From Chitinophagaceae bacterium UBA7600 (GTDB lineage Bacteria; Bacteroidota; Bacteroidia; Chitinophagales; Chitinophagaceae): a stretch of DNA of 64,000 nucleotides. This document shows, one piece after another, positions 10,601-18,562 of the stretch. Both the position numbers and the translations under genes were made by a program. Where the stretch lies: NCBI GenBank assembly GCA_002478885.1, contig DLKC01000026.1:123499-187498 (forward strand), written 5' to 3'. Every line of letters begins with the position of its first letter. The stretch's first letter is position 1. The notes below the pieces were generated by a model. It was not told the origin of the DNA and searched no databases. It worked only from the letters and a program-made list of their open reading frames with translations.

Positions 10601-10881
10601 CTTACCATTGAAATGGTAACCGTTTCCGAATTAACCGAAACTTCTTTATTGGCATAGCCAACAGAACTGATAACAAGACTGGTTCCCATCGCCGTTTTGA
10701 TCACAAAAACGCCGTTTGCATCTGCTGACACGCCGGCTTTGCCATCCTTTACTTTGATGGTGGCAAAAGGTACCGGGTTGCCATTTTCGTCAACTACCTT
10801 CCCGGTAACAGTACGGGATTGTGCAATCGCTACCGAAGCTGATAGCAATAGCAAGAATAAGAAACTTACAATTTTTCTCAT
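7660..10881 (-). CDS. SusC/RagA family TonB-linked outer-membrane transporter
   Basis: The 1073-residue barrel subunit of the SusCD importer. Parts in order: signal peptide (about 1-20), a carboxypeptidase-D-like domain (about 22-105, VTGKVVDENGNPVPFATIKVKDG), the plug domain (about 115-225, with the SusC signature region VDGTIVGDAYDIDPNSVESINVLKGANATALFGSRASNG truncated here to its meaning), and a 22-strand-type barrel ending in aromatic RSLGFNVKFNF. The length is normal. It is the first gene of the operon and a TAnnTTTG box lies about 30 bases upstream. Energy comes from TonB-ExbBD encoded elsewhere. Confidence 0.96.
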   Translation of the reverse strand: MRKIVSFLFLLLLSASVAIAQSRTVTGKVVDENGNPVPFATIKVKDGKAGVSADANGVFVIKTAMGTSLVISSVGYANKEVSVNSETVTISMVRTQETISEVVVTTAFNIKKDQRTTPFSAQVIKADALNIIPQSNLNDALAGKVAGVQFRSQSGAKLNSQSFARIRGGLLLSGDAGAIYVVDGTIVGDAYDIDPNSVESINVLKGANATALFGSRASNGAIIITTKKAAAGKTSVDVSQGITFDRVSRQVNLQNVYAGGGSADLIPFKYVDGMPQEWQALDGKSYPDYTDDASWGPKMVGQEYVPWYAWVPGTKYSGKTASLVPQPDNTKEYWQDGLNSNTNVNFYKSGQGYSTRLSFSKQFIQGVIPNSKSDRNIVSTSTTVDLSKNFSAGINLNFNTQNIYGEYDDGYANQTSGNFGQWNHRDLDMGIMKELRNLYTPIGTLASWNWFSNPGAYDPSNPAGFFTGNYWYNFYSYMDNLDYRQRRDRLYGDVFLNFKLNNHFNVRGTVRRDQSDYYYENKTKSILEKSGSQTGLKAGYGTGQRYQTEMNYELIASYNNTFFKDLGVNVLAGGNAYTFIRKDLDASTVNGLTIYDLYALSNSVASPSLSNSRLEKRINSVFASGDFEYKKFVSATWAIRNDWNSTLPSTDNSLFYPSAGVAFVPSTFTKDALPWLSFWKVYGSWGKKPLDLGIYALDLTYPINQNKWNDNALQSVSNTIPASDLRGALITSYEAGMEFRFAKNRYGLILNYYNETAADQPIDIQIAGQSGFTTKTINAATVKRQGFEFTADGRIMSKKDFTWSVTATVGYLMKNPVTKLIEGTTRIQPSGWGGAFGSRYAQAFQVLNQNWGQLIGGGMTKNSEGKSLIDPATGLYAQGDPTYNWGNIVPKVTGGFQNLLTYKNFILNLSLDYQFGGKFFSLTESWGAFSGLLDYTAGTNDRGKNVRDPLSEGGGVHVVGVSSTDSKTPVDMYVDGFTYFHQFYNGGIADPFVHDLSFVKLREVSLGYTFTGDKFSFIKGAVKGVTVSLVARNPWLIYSASKNFDPSEISGVYGEDGQLPAVRSLGFNVKFNF

Positions 10882-10909
10882 GTGACTATAAATTTTAAAA
10901 ATTTGCGCC

Positions 10910-10917
10910 CAAATATA
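10910..10917 (-). promoter_or_regulatory. Probable -7 promoter box for the SusC operon
   Basis: On the minus strand TATATTTG matches the Bacteroidota -7 consensus TAnnTTTG, 28 bases before the susC ATG. A TTTG about 13 bases further upstream is closer than the usual -33 spacing, so only the -7 box is supported. Confidence 0.55.
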
Positions 10918-11373
10918 TGGGCTTTACGAACAAACAGTTAAAAAAAATTAAATGCCGTGTTAAAATCTGGAGCAATTGTTAGACAATTGACTGTTAGCAT
11001 GTGCTGCTTTTTTTCTCGAAATTAATGAGATAAATTTATAACTAATCCATAACAAATTAATGATCAACAACTTATAAATACCCCGGTTTGCTTCCAGTGT
11101 TGAAACAGCATAATGTACCCTGTACCGATTAAAAATTAATAAAAAACAAACAGTTGTTATTGTCTGAGTGTTGCCGTTTCTATTCTACCATCGAATTAAT
11201 GCCTGTTGACAGGGTTTTGCTGCACTCTTTGCCATAAATTACACGCTTTACCTTTTTCCTTTTCTTTTGCCAAACACCCTGGTTCAGCATTGCTCAAAGT
11301 CGTGACTATTTCAGCTTTAGCCTTAAACACTTTCATTTTTGCAGCGGATGCACTTTAGTTGAATATAGAGTAA
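10918..11373. other. Intergenic region between divergent susC and folD
   Basis: About 450 AT-rich bases with no ORF, hairpin or repeat copy that I can support. It holds the divergent promoters. The length is generous for simple promoters, so binding sites for a regulator of the SusCD operon are possible, but I cannot point to one. Confidence 0.4.
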
Positions 11374-11381
11374 TACTTTTG
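11374..11381 (+). promoter_or_regulatory. Possible -7 box of folD, very close to the start codon
   Basis: TACTTTTG fits TAnnTTTG and ends only four bases before the folD ATG. If used, the transcript would be leaderless or nearly so. Confidence 0.35.
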
Positions 11382-11385
11382 CGCC

Positions 11386-12261
11386 ATGCTTATATTAGAT
11401 GGGAAAATTGCCTCTGCGGCAATAAAGGAAAGACTAAAGAAAGAGGTTGAAATTATAACTGGTTCGGGGAAAAGGCCCCCGCACCTCGCCGCCATCCTGG
11501 TAGGCAATAACGGTGCAAGCGAAACCTATGTTGCCAGCAAAGTAAAACAGTGTGCTGAGATCGGTTTTGTATCAACGCTTATACGCTTGGAGGAAACTGT
11601 ATCTGAAGAAATATTACTCAAACACATCCATGATTTGAATACCAACGATTCGGTGGATGGCATTCTTGTACAATTACCACTCCCAAAACACATTACCGAG
11701 CAAAAAGTGATCGAAGCCATTCATCCTGCAAAAGACGTTGATGGTTTTCATCCGGTAAGTGCAGGCAAACTGGTGCAGGGTTTGCCCACATTTATCCCGG
11801 CAACACCTTATGGCATCATGCTTATGCTGGAGCACTATAATGTGGAGACCAAAGGAAAGAACGCAGTTGTCATTGGCAGGAGCAATATTGTGGGTCGCCC
11901 CATGAGTATTCTCTTAAGCAGTAATATAAAATATGGTAATTGCACCGTAACCATTTGCCATTCGCACACCTATAATCTCGATGAATTGTGCAGCAAGGCT
12001 GACATAGTAGTAGCTGCCCTCGGCCGCCCGGAATTTGTAAAAGCCCATATGGTGAAAGAAGGTGCCATAGTGATCGATGTTGGCATAACAAGGGTTGAAG
12101 ATGCCTCCGCCAAAAAAGGATTCCGGATCAAGGGCGATGTAGACTATGCCGCAGTGGCCCCAAAAACGTCGGCAATCACACCGGTTCCCGGCGGAGTCGG
12201 CTTAATGACCATTGCAGGCTTACTGAAAAATACGCTCCAGGCCTACCGGCAGAGTCACTGA
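11386..12261 (+). CDS. folD: Bifunctional methylenetetrahydrofolate dehydrogenase / cyclohydrolase
   Basis: Cytosolic enzyme that oxidises 5,10-methylene-THF to 5,10-methenyl-THF with NADP and then hydrolyses it to 10-formyl-THF. This feeds purine and formyl-methionine synthesis. The 291 residues are of normal length. Visible marks are the catalytic lysine region ETYVASKVKQC, the substrate loop VQLPLPKHI, the cofactor segment VVIGRSNIVGRPMSILL and the C-terminal signature PVPGGVGLMTIAGLL. queE follows 131 bases downstream, with a repeat copy in the gap. Confidence 0.97.
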   Translation: MLILDGKIASAAIKERLKKEVEIITGSGKRPPHLAAILVGNNGASETYVASKVKQCAEIGFVSTLIRLEETVSEEILLKHIHDLNTNDSVDGILVQLPLPKHITEQKVIEAIHPAKDVDGFHPVSAGKLVQGLPTFIPATPYGIMLMLEHYNVETKGKNAVVIGRSNIVGRPMSILLSSNIKYGNCTVTICHSHTYNLDELCSKADIVVAALGRPEFVKAHMVKEGAIVIDVGITRVEDASAKKGFRIKGDVDYAAVAPKTSAITPVPGGVGLMTIAGLLKNTLQAYRQSH

Positions 12262-12270
12262 TATTGCCTT

Positions 12271-12342
12271 AGCCCGGCTTATGGAATCCATAAATCAGCT
12301 TTTTGTGCGCTGGTGCCGGCTTGTCCGGTATTGCACACTAAT
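12271..12342 (-). repeat. Intergenic repeat copy R3 (stem-loop variant), left side of the queE pair
   Basis: Read on the minus strand it has GTGTGCAATA, a CCGG...CCGG stem-loop, GCGCAC, a 22-base spacer and AGCCGGGC. It sits ten bases after the folD stop, antisense to it, and forms an inverted pair with R4 that brackets queE. Confidence 0.6.
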
Positions 12343-12392
12343 AATGCAACAATTGCTTCTGCAGCAATGCAGGCAAAAAGCTTTCTGAAAAA

Positions 12393-13016
12393 ATGACCAG
12401 CACAAACAAACAAATATCATCCGCACTTCCCGTAATGGAGTCCTTCTACACACTCCAGGGTGAAGGGTTTCACCAGGGAAAAGCTGCCTATTTCATACGA
12501 CTCGGCGGATGCGATGTAGGCTGCTTTTGGTGCGATGTTAAAGAAAGCTGGAATGCCGGCAAACATCCGATGCAAACCATCGATGCAATTACTACCGAAG
12601 CGCAAAAATACCCGGCACCTATTGTGGTGATCACCGGGGGTGAGCCATTGATGCATAATCTCGCTGCACTCACCGAATCACTGCATACAGCGGGATTTAA
12701 AACAAACATTGAAACTTCGGGCGCACATCCACTGACCGGCGATTGGGATTGGATCTGCCTCTCCCCAAAAAAATTCAAGTCGCCCCTGCCGGAGATACTC
12801 CCTGTGGCCAATGAATTAAAAGTGGTCGTTTATAACAAGGCTGATTTTGACTGGGCCGAGAAATATGCTGCACTTGTTAGCCGGGATTGCAAACTATTTC
12901 TGCAACCTGAATGGGACAAAAGCAGTGAAATAACCCCGCATATTACTGAATACATAAAGGCCAATCCAAAATGGGAGTTAAGCCTGCAGATACACAAATA
13001 CATTAACGTGCCCTAA
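12393..13016 (+). CDS. queE: 7-carboxy-7-deazaguanine synthase
   Basis: Radical SAM enzyme that contracts 6-carboxy-tetrahydropterin to 7-carboxy-7-deazaguanine in the queuosine (preQ0) pathway. The 207-residue protein has the N-terminal substrate motif FYTLQGEGFHQGKAAYFIRLGG, and the cluster motif CDVGCFWC (C-x3-C-x2-C) that binds the 4Fe-4S centre. The GGEP motif (ITGGEPLMH) binds SAM. The short C-terminal half is typical of this family. The start is taken at 12393; a later ATG (MESFYTLQGEG) is also possible. No other que genes are nearby. Repeat copies lie on both sides. Confidence 0.94.
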   Translation: MTSTNKQISSALPVMESFYTLQGEGFHQGKAAYFIRLGGCDVGCFWCDVKESWNAGKHPMQTIDAITTEAQKYPAPIVVITGGEPLMHNLAALTESLHTAGFKTNIETSGAHPLTGDWDWICLSPKKFKSPLPEILPVANELKVVVYNKADFDWAEKYAALVSRDCKLFLQPEWDKSSEITPHITEYIKANPKWELSLQIHKYINVP

Positions 13017-13178
13017 TCCTTTTCAACAGTTGGGTTCCGAAAAGTTTAACACAACCAGGATACGCATTAGCATAATATCACGGATATTTATTACTGCATG
13101 CCAAACAAGATTGACAATACAAGCATCCGCAGAAAGGTAAATGCGCCAAACGCTACATTGCACAGCAATGAACCGGGC

Positions 13179-13237
13179 GCACAAGGGAGTGACACAACGG
13201 AAGATGCCATGAAAAATAACAGGTCGCCAAAAAAAAA
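13179..13237 (+). repeat. Intergenic repeat copy R4 (GTGACAC form), overlaps a gene start
   Basis: GCACAAG, core GTGACAC at 13189-13195, then GATGCCATGAAA and GTCGCCAAAAAA. The ATG inside the repeat spacer (13209) is the best start of the downstream OmpA-family gene, so the last third of the repeat encodes the first nine or ten residues of its signal peptide. Confidence 0.8.
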
Positions 13238-15152
13238 TGCTTTTAAAAGTCTGCTGTTTTTTGCGCTCGTCGCAAATGCTTTTTCGGGCTTCTCACAAAA
13301 CTACCAGCCAGAAAAGGTGAATAATAAAGCTGCGTCTGAATACGGCAGGGCTATACAATTGCTGCAGGACGGCTATATAAGAGAGGCTATTCCTGTGCTC
13401 CAGAAATCGGCCGCTCTGCAGAGCAATTTTGCCGACGCCTATTTGTCGCTTGGTGGCGCTTACGGCCAATTAAAGGATTACCGGAATAGTGTTGCAGCAT
13501 ACGAAAAAGCACGAAGCATCGATTCGGTGTACTTTCTTTATTATAACCTCCCCTACTCTATCAATCTTGCCGGGCTTGGAAATTTCGCAGAGGCAATGAA
13601 TGCAGTAGAACGTTTCCTTGCCATCCCCGCCCTTGGCGATAAAAGCACGAAAAGCGCGATCTATCGAAAAAACTGCTATGCCTTTGCATTGGACTATGCT
13701 GCGAAACACGCGGAAAATAATTACGTGTTTGCACCGGAAAACCTGGGCGACAGTATTAATTCTGAATTCTCGGAATATTATCCCTCGTTCACCATCGACG
13801 ATAGCACGCTTGTTTTTACAAGAAGGGCAAACGGTATCCGCGAAGATTTTATCGAGAGCAGGAAAATAAAAAACGGTTACAGCAAAGCCGTGAAAATAAA
13901 CGGCAGCTTAAATGAAGAGCCGTCAAAGGGCGGTACCAATATTTCGCAGGACGGCGAGTGGCTCATTTTTGCCGGCAATTTTGCAGGCAAAGGCCTGGGT
14001 AATTTCGATCTCTATATCTCTTATAACACCCCTACCGGCTGGAGCGAACCCATCAATATGGGCGCTAACATCAACACCGGGTTCTGGGAAAGTTCGCCAT
14101 CTGTTGCACCCGATAAAAACGCTATCTACTTCAGCAGCGACAGGCCCGGTGGCTACGGTGGAAGAGACTTGTATGTTAGCTACAGGTCGACATCAGGAAA
14201 ATGGTCTCCCGCAGAAAATATGGGACCTGGCATTAATACAAATGGCGACGAAATCGCACCTTTTATTCACGCTGACAACAAAACACTGTACTACACATCG
14301 GGTGGTTTAGCCGGTTATGGTGGCACTGACATTTATGTTACGAGGAAAGATGACAACGGCAACTGGGGCTTGCCCGAAAACCTAGGTTTTCCCGTTAATA
14401 CGATCGAAAACGAAGGCAGTCTTTTTGTCGCAGCCGACGGCATAACCGCCTACTACGCGAGTGACAGGTCCGATAGCCGGGGCGGACTTGACCTTTATAA
14501 ATTTCAACTACGCAATGATGTAAGACCGCTAAAGACTTTTTATGTACAGGGCACCGTAACCGATGCCGTAACGAATAAAACAATTCCATGTGCCGTTGAA
14601 CTTATTGACAATGCCAGCGGCAAAACAGTCTCAAAAGTACAAACCGATGAGACCGGGTTTTATTTTATGACACTCCCTGTGGGGAAGAACTACAGTTTTA
14701 CCATAAACCGGAGGGGGTATCTTTTTTACAGTGACCTGTTTGAACTAAACAGGAAAGATGCCGATAGCATATATGTAAAGGACATTGCACTGCAACCAAT
14801 TGCCGTTAATGTCTCTGCTGTACTGAAAAACATCCTTTTTGAGTTTAATTCAGCGCGGCTTCAACCCGTGAGCTTGATTGAACTCGATAAACTCCTGCAA
14901 CTGATGAACGATAACCCCACAGTAAAAGTCCAGATAAACGGCTACACCGACAATACAGGTTCCGACGCACACAACATTCAACTTTCTTCAGACAGGGCCA
15001 GGTCTGTAGCAGCATATTTAATAAGTAAGGGCATAAATGCCACCCGTATCACCTCGAAAGGCTTTGGTGCTGCCAACCCCGTTGCAGGCAACGATACAGA
15101 GGAAGGACGTGCGCTAAACAGGAGAACAACATTTACAATCACCGGGCAATAA
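13209..15152 (+). CDS. PorE-like OmpA family protein with TPR, beta-propeller and peptidoglycan-binding domains
   Basis: Envelope protein of about 647 residues. Parts in order: signal peptide (KSLLFFALVANAFSGFSQ), TPR-like helices (about 25-110, AIPVLQKSAALQSNFADAYLSLGG), PD40/WD40-like propeller blades (about 150-410, with repeated YFSSDRPGGYGGRDLYVS), a carboxypeptidase-D-like domain (about 420-500) and an OmpA C-terminal domain (about 520-630, NGYTDNTGSDAHN and SSDRARSVAAYL). This order matches PorE, the T9SS component thought to anchor the machine to peptidoglycan. The architecture is also common in other OmpA proteins, so the PorE name is not certain. A longer frame from 13098 exists, but ATG 13209 starts a normal signal peptide. 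That ATG lies within a repeat copy. Confidence 0.85.
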   Translation: MKNNRSPKKNAFKSLLFFALVANAFSGFSQNYQPEKVNNKAASEYGRAIQLLQDGYIREAIPVLQKSAALQSNFADAYLSLGGAYGQLKDYRNSVAAYEKARSIDSVYFLYYNLPYSINLAGLGNFAEAMNAVERFLAIPALGDKSTKSAIYRKNCYAFALDYAAKHAENNYVFAPENLGDSINSEFSEYYPSFTIDDSTLVFTRRANGIREDFIESRKIKNGYSKAVKINGSLNEEPSKGGTNISQDGEWLIFAGNFAGKGLGNFDLYISYNTPTGWSEPINMGANINTGFWESSPSVAPDKNAIYFSSDRPGGYGGRDLYVSYRSTSGKWSPAENMGPGINTNGDEIAPFIHADNKTLYYTSGGLAGYGGTDIYVTRKDDNGNWGLPENLGFPVNTIENEGSLFVAADGITAYYASDRSDSRGGLDLYKFQLRNDVRPLKTFYVQGTVTDAVTNKTIPCAVELIDNASGKTVSKVQTDETGFYFMTLPVGKNYSFTINRRGYLFYSDLFELNRKDADSIYVKDIALQPIAVNVSAVLKNILFEFNSARLQPVSLIELDKLLQLMNDNPTVKVQINGYTDNTGSDAHNIQLSSDRARSVAAYLISKGINATRITSKGFGAANPVAGNDTEEGRALNRRTTFTITGQ

Positions 15153-15225
15153 ACACGCAAAGCCCAGGCCCTGTTCATTTTACTTGCTATAGATATTGCC
15201 TTGTCATGACTCCTTCATGCAAGTA

Positions 15226-15260
15226 ATAAAAAACAGCTTCTCATTGCTGGGAAGCTGTTG
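15226..15260 (-). terminator. Terminator of the C-terminal processing protease gene
   Basis: On the minus strand AACAGCTTC / GAAGCTGTT forms a nine-pair stem followed by TTTTTTATT, about 20 bases after the protease stop. Confidence 0.88.
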
Positions 15261-15280
15261 GATTTCACTCAAAAAGTGTT

Positions 15281-17434
15281 TTAATGTTTGGCTGTATTGC
15301 TCATACCGGAGCCAATAATATCTTCAACAATATTGACGGTCTCATTTATATAAAGATCACTCTGAACATTCTTAAGCCACTGCTCATACCTTTCGTTCTT
15401 GGTTTTATCAGGACTGTTTAAAAACTTATCCTTATCAACTTCAGTGGGCTGAATATTCATAGGCTTATCAAGATGAGTCAACTGATCATTTTGCTTAACG
15501 GTATTCTTAACAAGCGCCTGCTGCTTTTTGTAGGCATCTATTCCAAGCAGGTATTCTTTACCAACATTCTGGCCAAGCCAGCTGGTGTTATTTTTAATAG
15601 TATTAAACGACTGGCTTTTTTGCACGCGATCGTTCGCCTTCTTAATAACAGCGCTCCAGTCAGTTTGCGTATCAGATGTCTGGAAGCCTACCTGTGGTAT
15701 CTGGTCCCAACTTAAAGCCGATGGATTGTCTTTCTCCCTGTATTTTAGGTATTCATACGAATCGGGAAGCACGATATCGGAGCTAACACCTTTTAATTGC
15801 GTAGAACCGCCGTTGATCCTGTAAAATTTCTGGAAAGTGATTTTTAAAGCACCATATTCCGTTTGCCCAAGATATTTATCGCTTGGTTTGCCCAGTGGCA
15901 ACGGCGTTTGCACGGTGCCTTTGCCATAAGTGGAGGTACTACCAACAATAATTCCCCGTTTATAATCCTGTATCGCGGCGGCAAATATTTCTGATGCGGA
16001 TGCACTGAATTCATTCACCATTACAGCAAGCGGTCCATCATAAATCTGTGCGTTGTCATTATCATTCCATAAACGCGGCTTGCCATCGCGGTCCTTAACC
16101 TGTACAACGGGCCCGCCTTTAATAAACAAGCCCACCATTTGCACTACTTCGTACAAAGAGCCACCGCCATTATTCCGCAGGTCAAGAATGACACCGTCTA
16201 CATTTTCCGCCTTAAGTTTTTTCAGTTCATTCGCTACATCTTCTGAACAACGGTTTCCATCGGGTCTTTCCAGGTCAGCGTAAAATTCAGGCAGAAAAAT
16301 ATAACCGATCTTTTTATCACCGTCTTTAATCACGGAACTCCTGGCAAAAGTCTCGTCCAAAACAATTTCATCGCGTACAAGCGTAACCACCTGCATGGTA
16401 CCATCGGCCTTTTTAAAAGTGATCCTTACTTCTGTACCCTTTGCGCCACGAATTAATTTTACCACATCAGTCACACCATAACCTGCAATATCAACCGGCT
16501 CATCCTTTCCTTGTGCAACCTTAATAATCTGGTCGTTGGGTTGAACAAGGCCACTCTTCCAGGCAGGGCTTCCTGTAATCAAACTCGAGATTTTCACAGC
16601 GCCGTCCTCTTCCTTCAATTGAGCACCGATACCATAAAATCTGCCACTCATACTTTCATCAAATTCTCTTTTTTCAATGGGCGGAAAATATTCGGTATGA
16701 GGATCCATCAGTTCAGTGATCGTGTTCACAAAAGAACTGAATTGCTGGTCTGTAGTGAACAATACCTTAAGCCGGTTATAATTCCTGTCCAATGCTGTTT
16801 GCACCTGTTTTCTGGCTTCCGCTTCAAGAGCCGCATCCGGCTTTTTTGAAAGGCTGTCGCCGGGAGTAGCTTTCTCTCTTTGCTGCTGGAGATCAGTGAA
16901 CTTTTCTAAAGTCATAAACTTAACCCTTTTCCGCCAGGCTTCCTTTCTTGCAGCCGCATCGGCAGCAAAGTCAACTTTGTCTCCATCAAGCTGCGCCGAT
17001 TCATTTACAGAGAAATCAAAAGGTTTGGACAAAATGTCTTTATAAACAGCCATGGCTTCGTCTATCCTTTTAAGATAAATCGTTGATACCGCAGGGTAAA
17101 ACTTAATGGCAGACTTGCCGAGTATCTCATCGTCGATGCTTGTTTCATATTTCGACAGGTCGCTAACATCAGACTTTAAAAAAAGATTTTTATCAGGGTC
17201 AAGATCGTCGAGGTATTTAGTGAAGACTGACTTGGAAAAGGCATCATCGATTGGCTTGGGGTTATAGTGCTTTTGCTCAAGTATCGCTCCTATTCCGGTA
17301 AGTAATTTCTGCTGGTTTGCATACTGGTCTTCATTGCTATTGACCGTGTCGCCAGAATCCATGCCGGCGAATGCCCAGAATGCTCCTCCCAACAATACAA
17401 TAAGCAATAAAGGCCATACTTTTTTGTTCATCAT
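15281..17434 (-). CDS. C-terminal processing protease, Prc/Tsp type (peptidase S41)
   Basis: Periplasmic tail-specific protease of about 717 residues that degrades or trims proteins from their C-termini. It has an N-terminal signal anchor (MMNKKVWPLLLIVLLGGAFWAFAG). A long N-terminal domain follows with EYFPPIEKREFDESMSG. The PDZ domain is at about residues 240-330 (KISSLITGSPAWKSGLVQPND). The S41 catalytic region has the nucleophile serine in NEFSASASEIFAAAI (near 480) and the lysine in YGKGTVQ about 27 residues later. The C-terminal DUF3340-like extension is present, as in E. coli Prc. The frame opens at GTG 17458, but a -7 box just upstream of it and the signal sequence favour ATG 17434. 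Confidence 0.94.
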   Translation of the reverse strand: MMNKKVWPLLLIVLLGGAFWAFAGMDSGDTVNSNEDQYANQQKLLTGIGAILEQKHYNPKPIDDAFSKSVFTKYLDDLDPDKNLFLKSDVSDLSKYETSIDDEILGKSAIKFYPAVSTIYLKRIDEAMAVYKDILSKPFDFSVNESAQLDGDKVDFAADAAARKEAWRKRVKFMTLEKFTDLQQQREKATPGDSLSKKPDAALEAEARKQVQTALDRNYNRLKVLFTTDQQFSSFVNTITELMDPHTEYFPPIEKREFDESMSGRFYGIGAQLKEEDGAVKISSLITGSPAWKSGLVQPNDQIIKVAQGKDEPVDIAGYGVTDVVKLIRGAKGTEVRITFKKADGTMQVVTLVRDEIVLDETFARSSVIKDGDKKIGYIFLPEFYADLERPDGNRCSEDVANELKKLKAENVDGVILDLRNNGGGSLYEVVQMVGLFIKGGPVVQVKDRDGKPRLWNDNDNAQIYDGPLAVMVNEFSASASEIFAAAIQDYKRGIIVGSTSTYGKGTVQTPLPLGKPSDKYLGQTEYGALKITFQKFYRINGGSTQLKGVSSDIVLPDSYEYLKYREKDNPSALSWDQIPQVGFQTSDTQTDWSAVIKKANDRVQKSQSFNTIKNNTSWLGQNVGKEYLLGIDAYKKQQALVKNTVKQNDQLTHLDKPMNIQPTEVDKDKFLNSPDKTKNERYEQWLKNVQSDLYINETVNIVEDIIGSGMSNTAKH

Positions 17435-17462
17435 AATATTTAAAATTTTTTTGCCCACGATC

Positions 17463-17470
17463 CAAAAATA
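17463..17470 (-). promoter_or_regulatory. Probable -7 box of the protease gene
   Basis: Minus-strand TATTTTTG matches TAnnTTTG. A start site about seven bases on would lie at or beyond the GTG at 17458, which supports the ATG at 17434 as the true start. Confidence 0.5.
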
Positions 17471-17697
17471 AGAGAATTTAAAGTTAACCTTATACCATTA
17501 TTACTTATTAACAAAGGTTTTTCCGGTTGGTTGAGCTCTTCCCGTTACCGTTCATAACCATCGCTTATTTTATTGTTCAAAAAAAGGCAAGGCAGTAAAA
17601 GGGGCAGGGAAAGAAATTCTCAAAAGGCTTATTTATCTTTTGGAACATGAAGGTATTTAATTATTTTTGCCGCCCGATAAGCGATATTGCTTCTCAC

Positions 17698-17772
17698 GGA
17701 GATTATAGCTCAGTTGGTTAGAGCGTCAGTTTGTGGCACTGAAGGCCGGGGGTTCGAGACCCCTTAATCTCC
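17698..17772 (+). tRNA. tRNA-His (anticodon GTG)
   Basis: A full cloverleaf can be drawn: acceptor GAGATTA/TAATCTC, D stem GCTC/GAGC, anticodon stem TCAGT/ACTGA with loop TTGTGGC, and T arm GGGGTTCGAGACCCC. The encoded G at 17698 supplies the G-1 identity base of tRNA-His, pairing with C73 at 17772. The full CCA end is not encoded and must be added by CCA transferase. Confidence 0.96.
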
Positions 17773-17781
17773 CAAAAACAG

Positions 17782-17817
17782 CCTTGTAGACTTTAAAAGG
17801 TTTACAAGGTTTTTTTA
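17782..17817 (+). terminator. Terminator after tRNA-His
   Basis: CCTTGTA / TACAAGG stem followed by TTTTTTTA, ten bases after the tRNA end. The DUF445 start codon lies only 16 bases beyond. Confidence 0.82.
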
Positions 17818-17832
17818 TTTAAAACATCCCAT

Positions 17833-18438
17833 ATGAATCCTGCACTTTGGATATTACCCGTAACAACCGCCCTGGTAATGTGGTTAAGCATAAAGGTCTC
17901 GATAAGATTTTTATTCAGGCCGGCATCTCCTGTAAAATTTGCGGGTATCCGCATCCAGGGCATTTTTCCCCAATACCAATCGGTCATCGCCAGGCAGGTG
18001 ACCGAAGCGGTGATCAATGAAATTGCCAACAGCCACGACATTAAACAGTTTATTACCGGGCCCCGGGTACTCGAGAAAATAATGCCATCCATAGAGATAC
18101 ACCTCGATGATTTCTTAAACAGGAAATTAAAAGAAGCGCTGCCTGTTATTTCTCTTTTCGTCGGGGAAAAAGTGATCGCTCAATTGAAAGCCCTTTTCAT
18201 CCAGGAGTTGCAGGTATTATTTCCATCGGTTATGTCGCAGCTTTTTGACGGTTTGCAGCAAAACCGTGAGCTGGCAGATACACTTTATGTAAAATTGTGT
18301 GCGGTTAACACAGAGAAGTTCGAAGAAGCTTTTTACGGTAGCTTTAAAAAAGCACTGGTTAAAGCGGAATGCGGTTTTGCGGTTGTTGGCTTTTTAACAG
18401 GTTTACTCCAGCTGCTGATAATATTATACCTGAATTAG
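17833..18438 (+). CDS. DUF445 family membrane-associated protein
   Basis: Protein of 201 residues with hydrophobic segments at both ends (ALWILPVTTALVMWLSIKV and GFLTGLLQLLIILYL). Between them is the DUF445 hallmark RFLFRPASPVKFAGIRIQGIFPQ and following helices, here short compared with the long coiled forms of the family. DUF445 proteins are membrane proteins of unknown function. It follows the tRNA terminator directly and precedes a TonB-receptor-type gene, but no functional link is visible. Confidence 0.85.
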   Translation: MNPALWILPVTTALVMWLSIKVSIRFLFRPASPVKFAGIRIQGIFPQYQSVIARQVTEAVINEIANSHDIKQFITGPRVLEKIMPSIEIHLDDFLNRKLKEALPVISLFVGEKVIAQLKALFIQELQVLFPSVMSQLFDGLQQNRELADTLYVKLCAVNTEKFEEAFYGSFKKALVKAECGFAVVGFLTGLLQLLIILYLN

Positions 18439-18470
18439 CATTCATTTTTTTGCTGCATTAACACCAGGAA

Positions 18471-18526
18471 GCACAAGGGTGCGACGCAACAACTGTTGAT
18501 GTGCGCTGCTGAGCCCGGCTCAAAAA
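18471..18526 (+). repeat. Intergenic repeat copy R5 (no partner)
   Basis: GCACAAG, core TGCGACGCA at 18480-18488, a 21-base spacer, then GCCCGGCTCAAAA. Complete copy, 36 bases before the start of the receptor gene. One of only two copies without an inverted partner next to it. Confidence 0.85.
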
Positions 18527-18562
18527 AAATATATTGAAGGACCAATTAAATCAGACCTTACG

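Noticed and set aside
13098..13208. Longer start for the PorE-like gene
   Set aside because: The extra 37 residues have no signal character and derive partly from repeat sequence; ATG 13209 gives a standard signal peptide.
12271..13237. Integron attC-like reading of the repeats around queE
   Set aside because: The repeat lacks attC core sites (GTTRRRY / RYYYAAC pairs), the copies are oppositely oriented rather than in series, and no integrase is present.
15183..15222. Possible missing minus copy between R4 and R5 (TTGTCATGACTCC)
   Set aside because: Only the ACTC/TTG edges match; there is no right block at the right distance.
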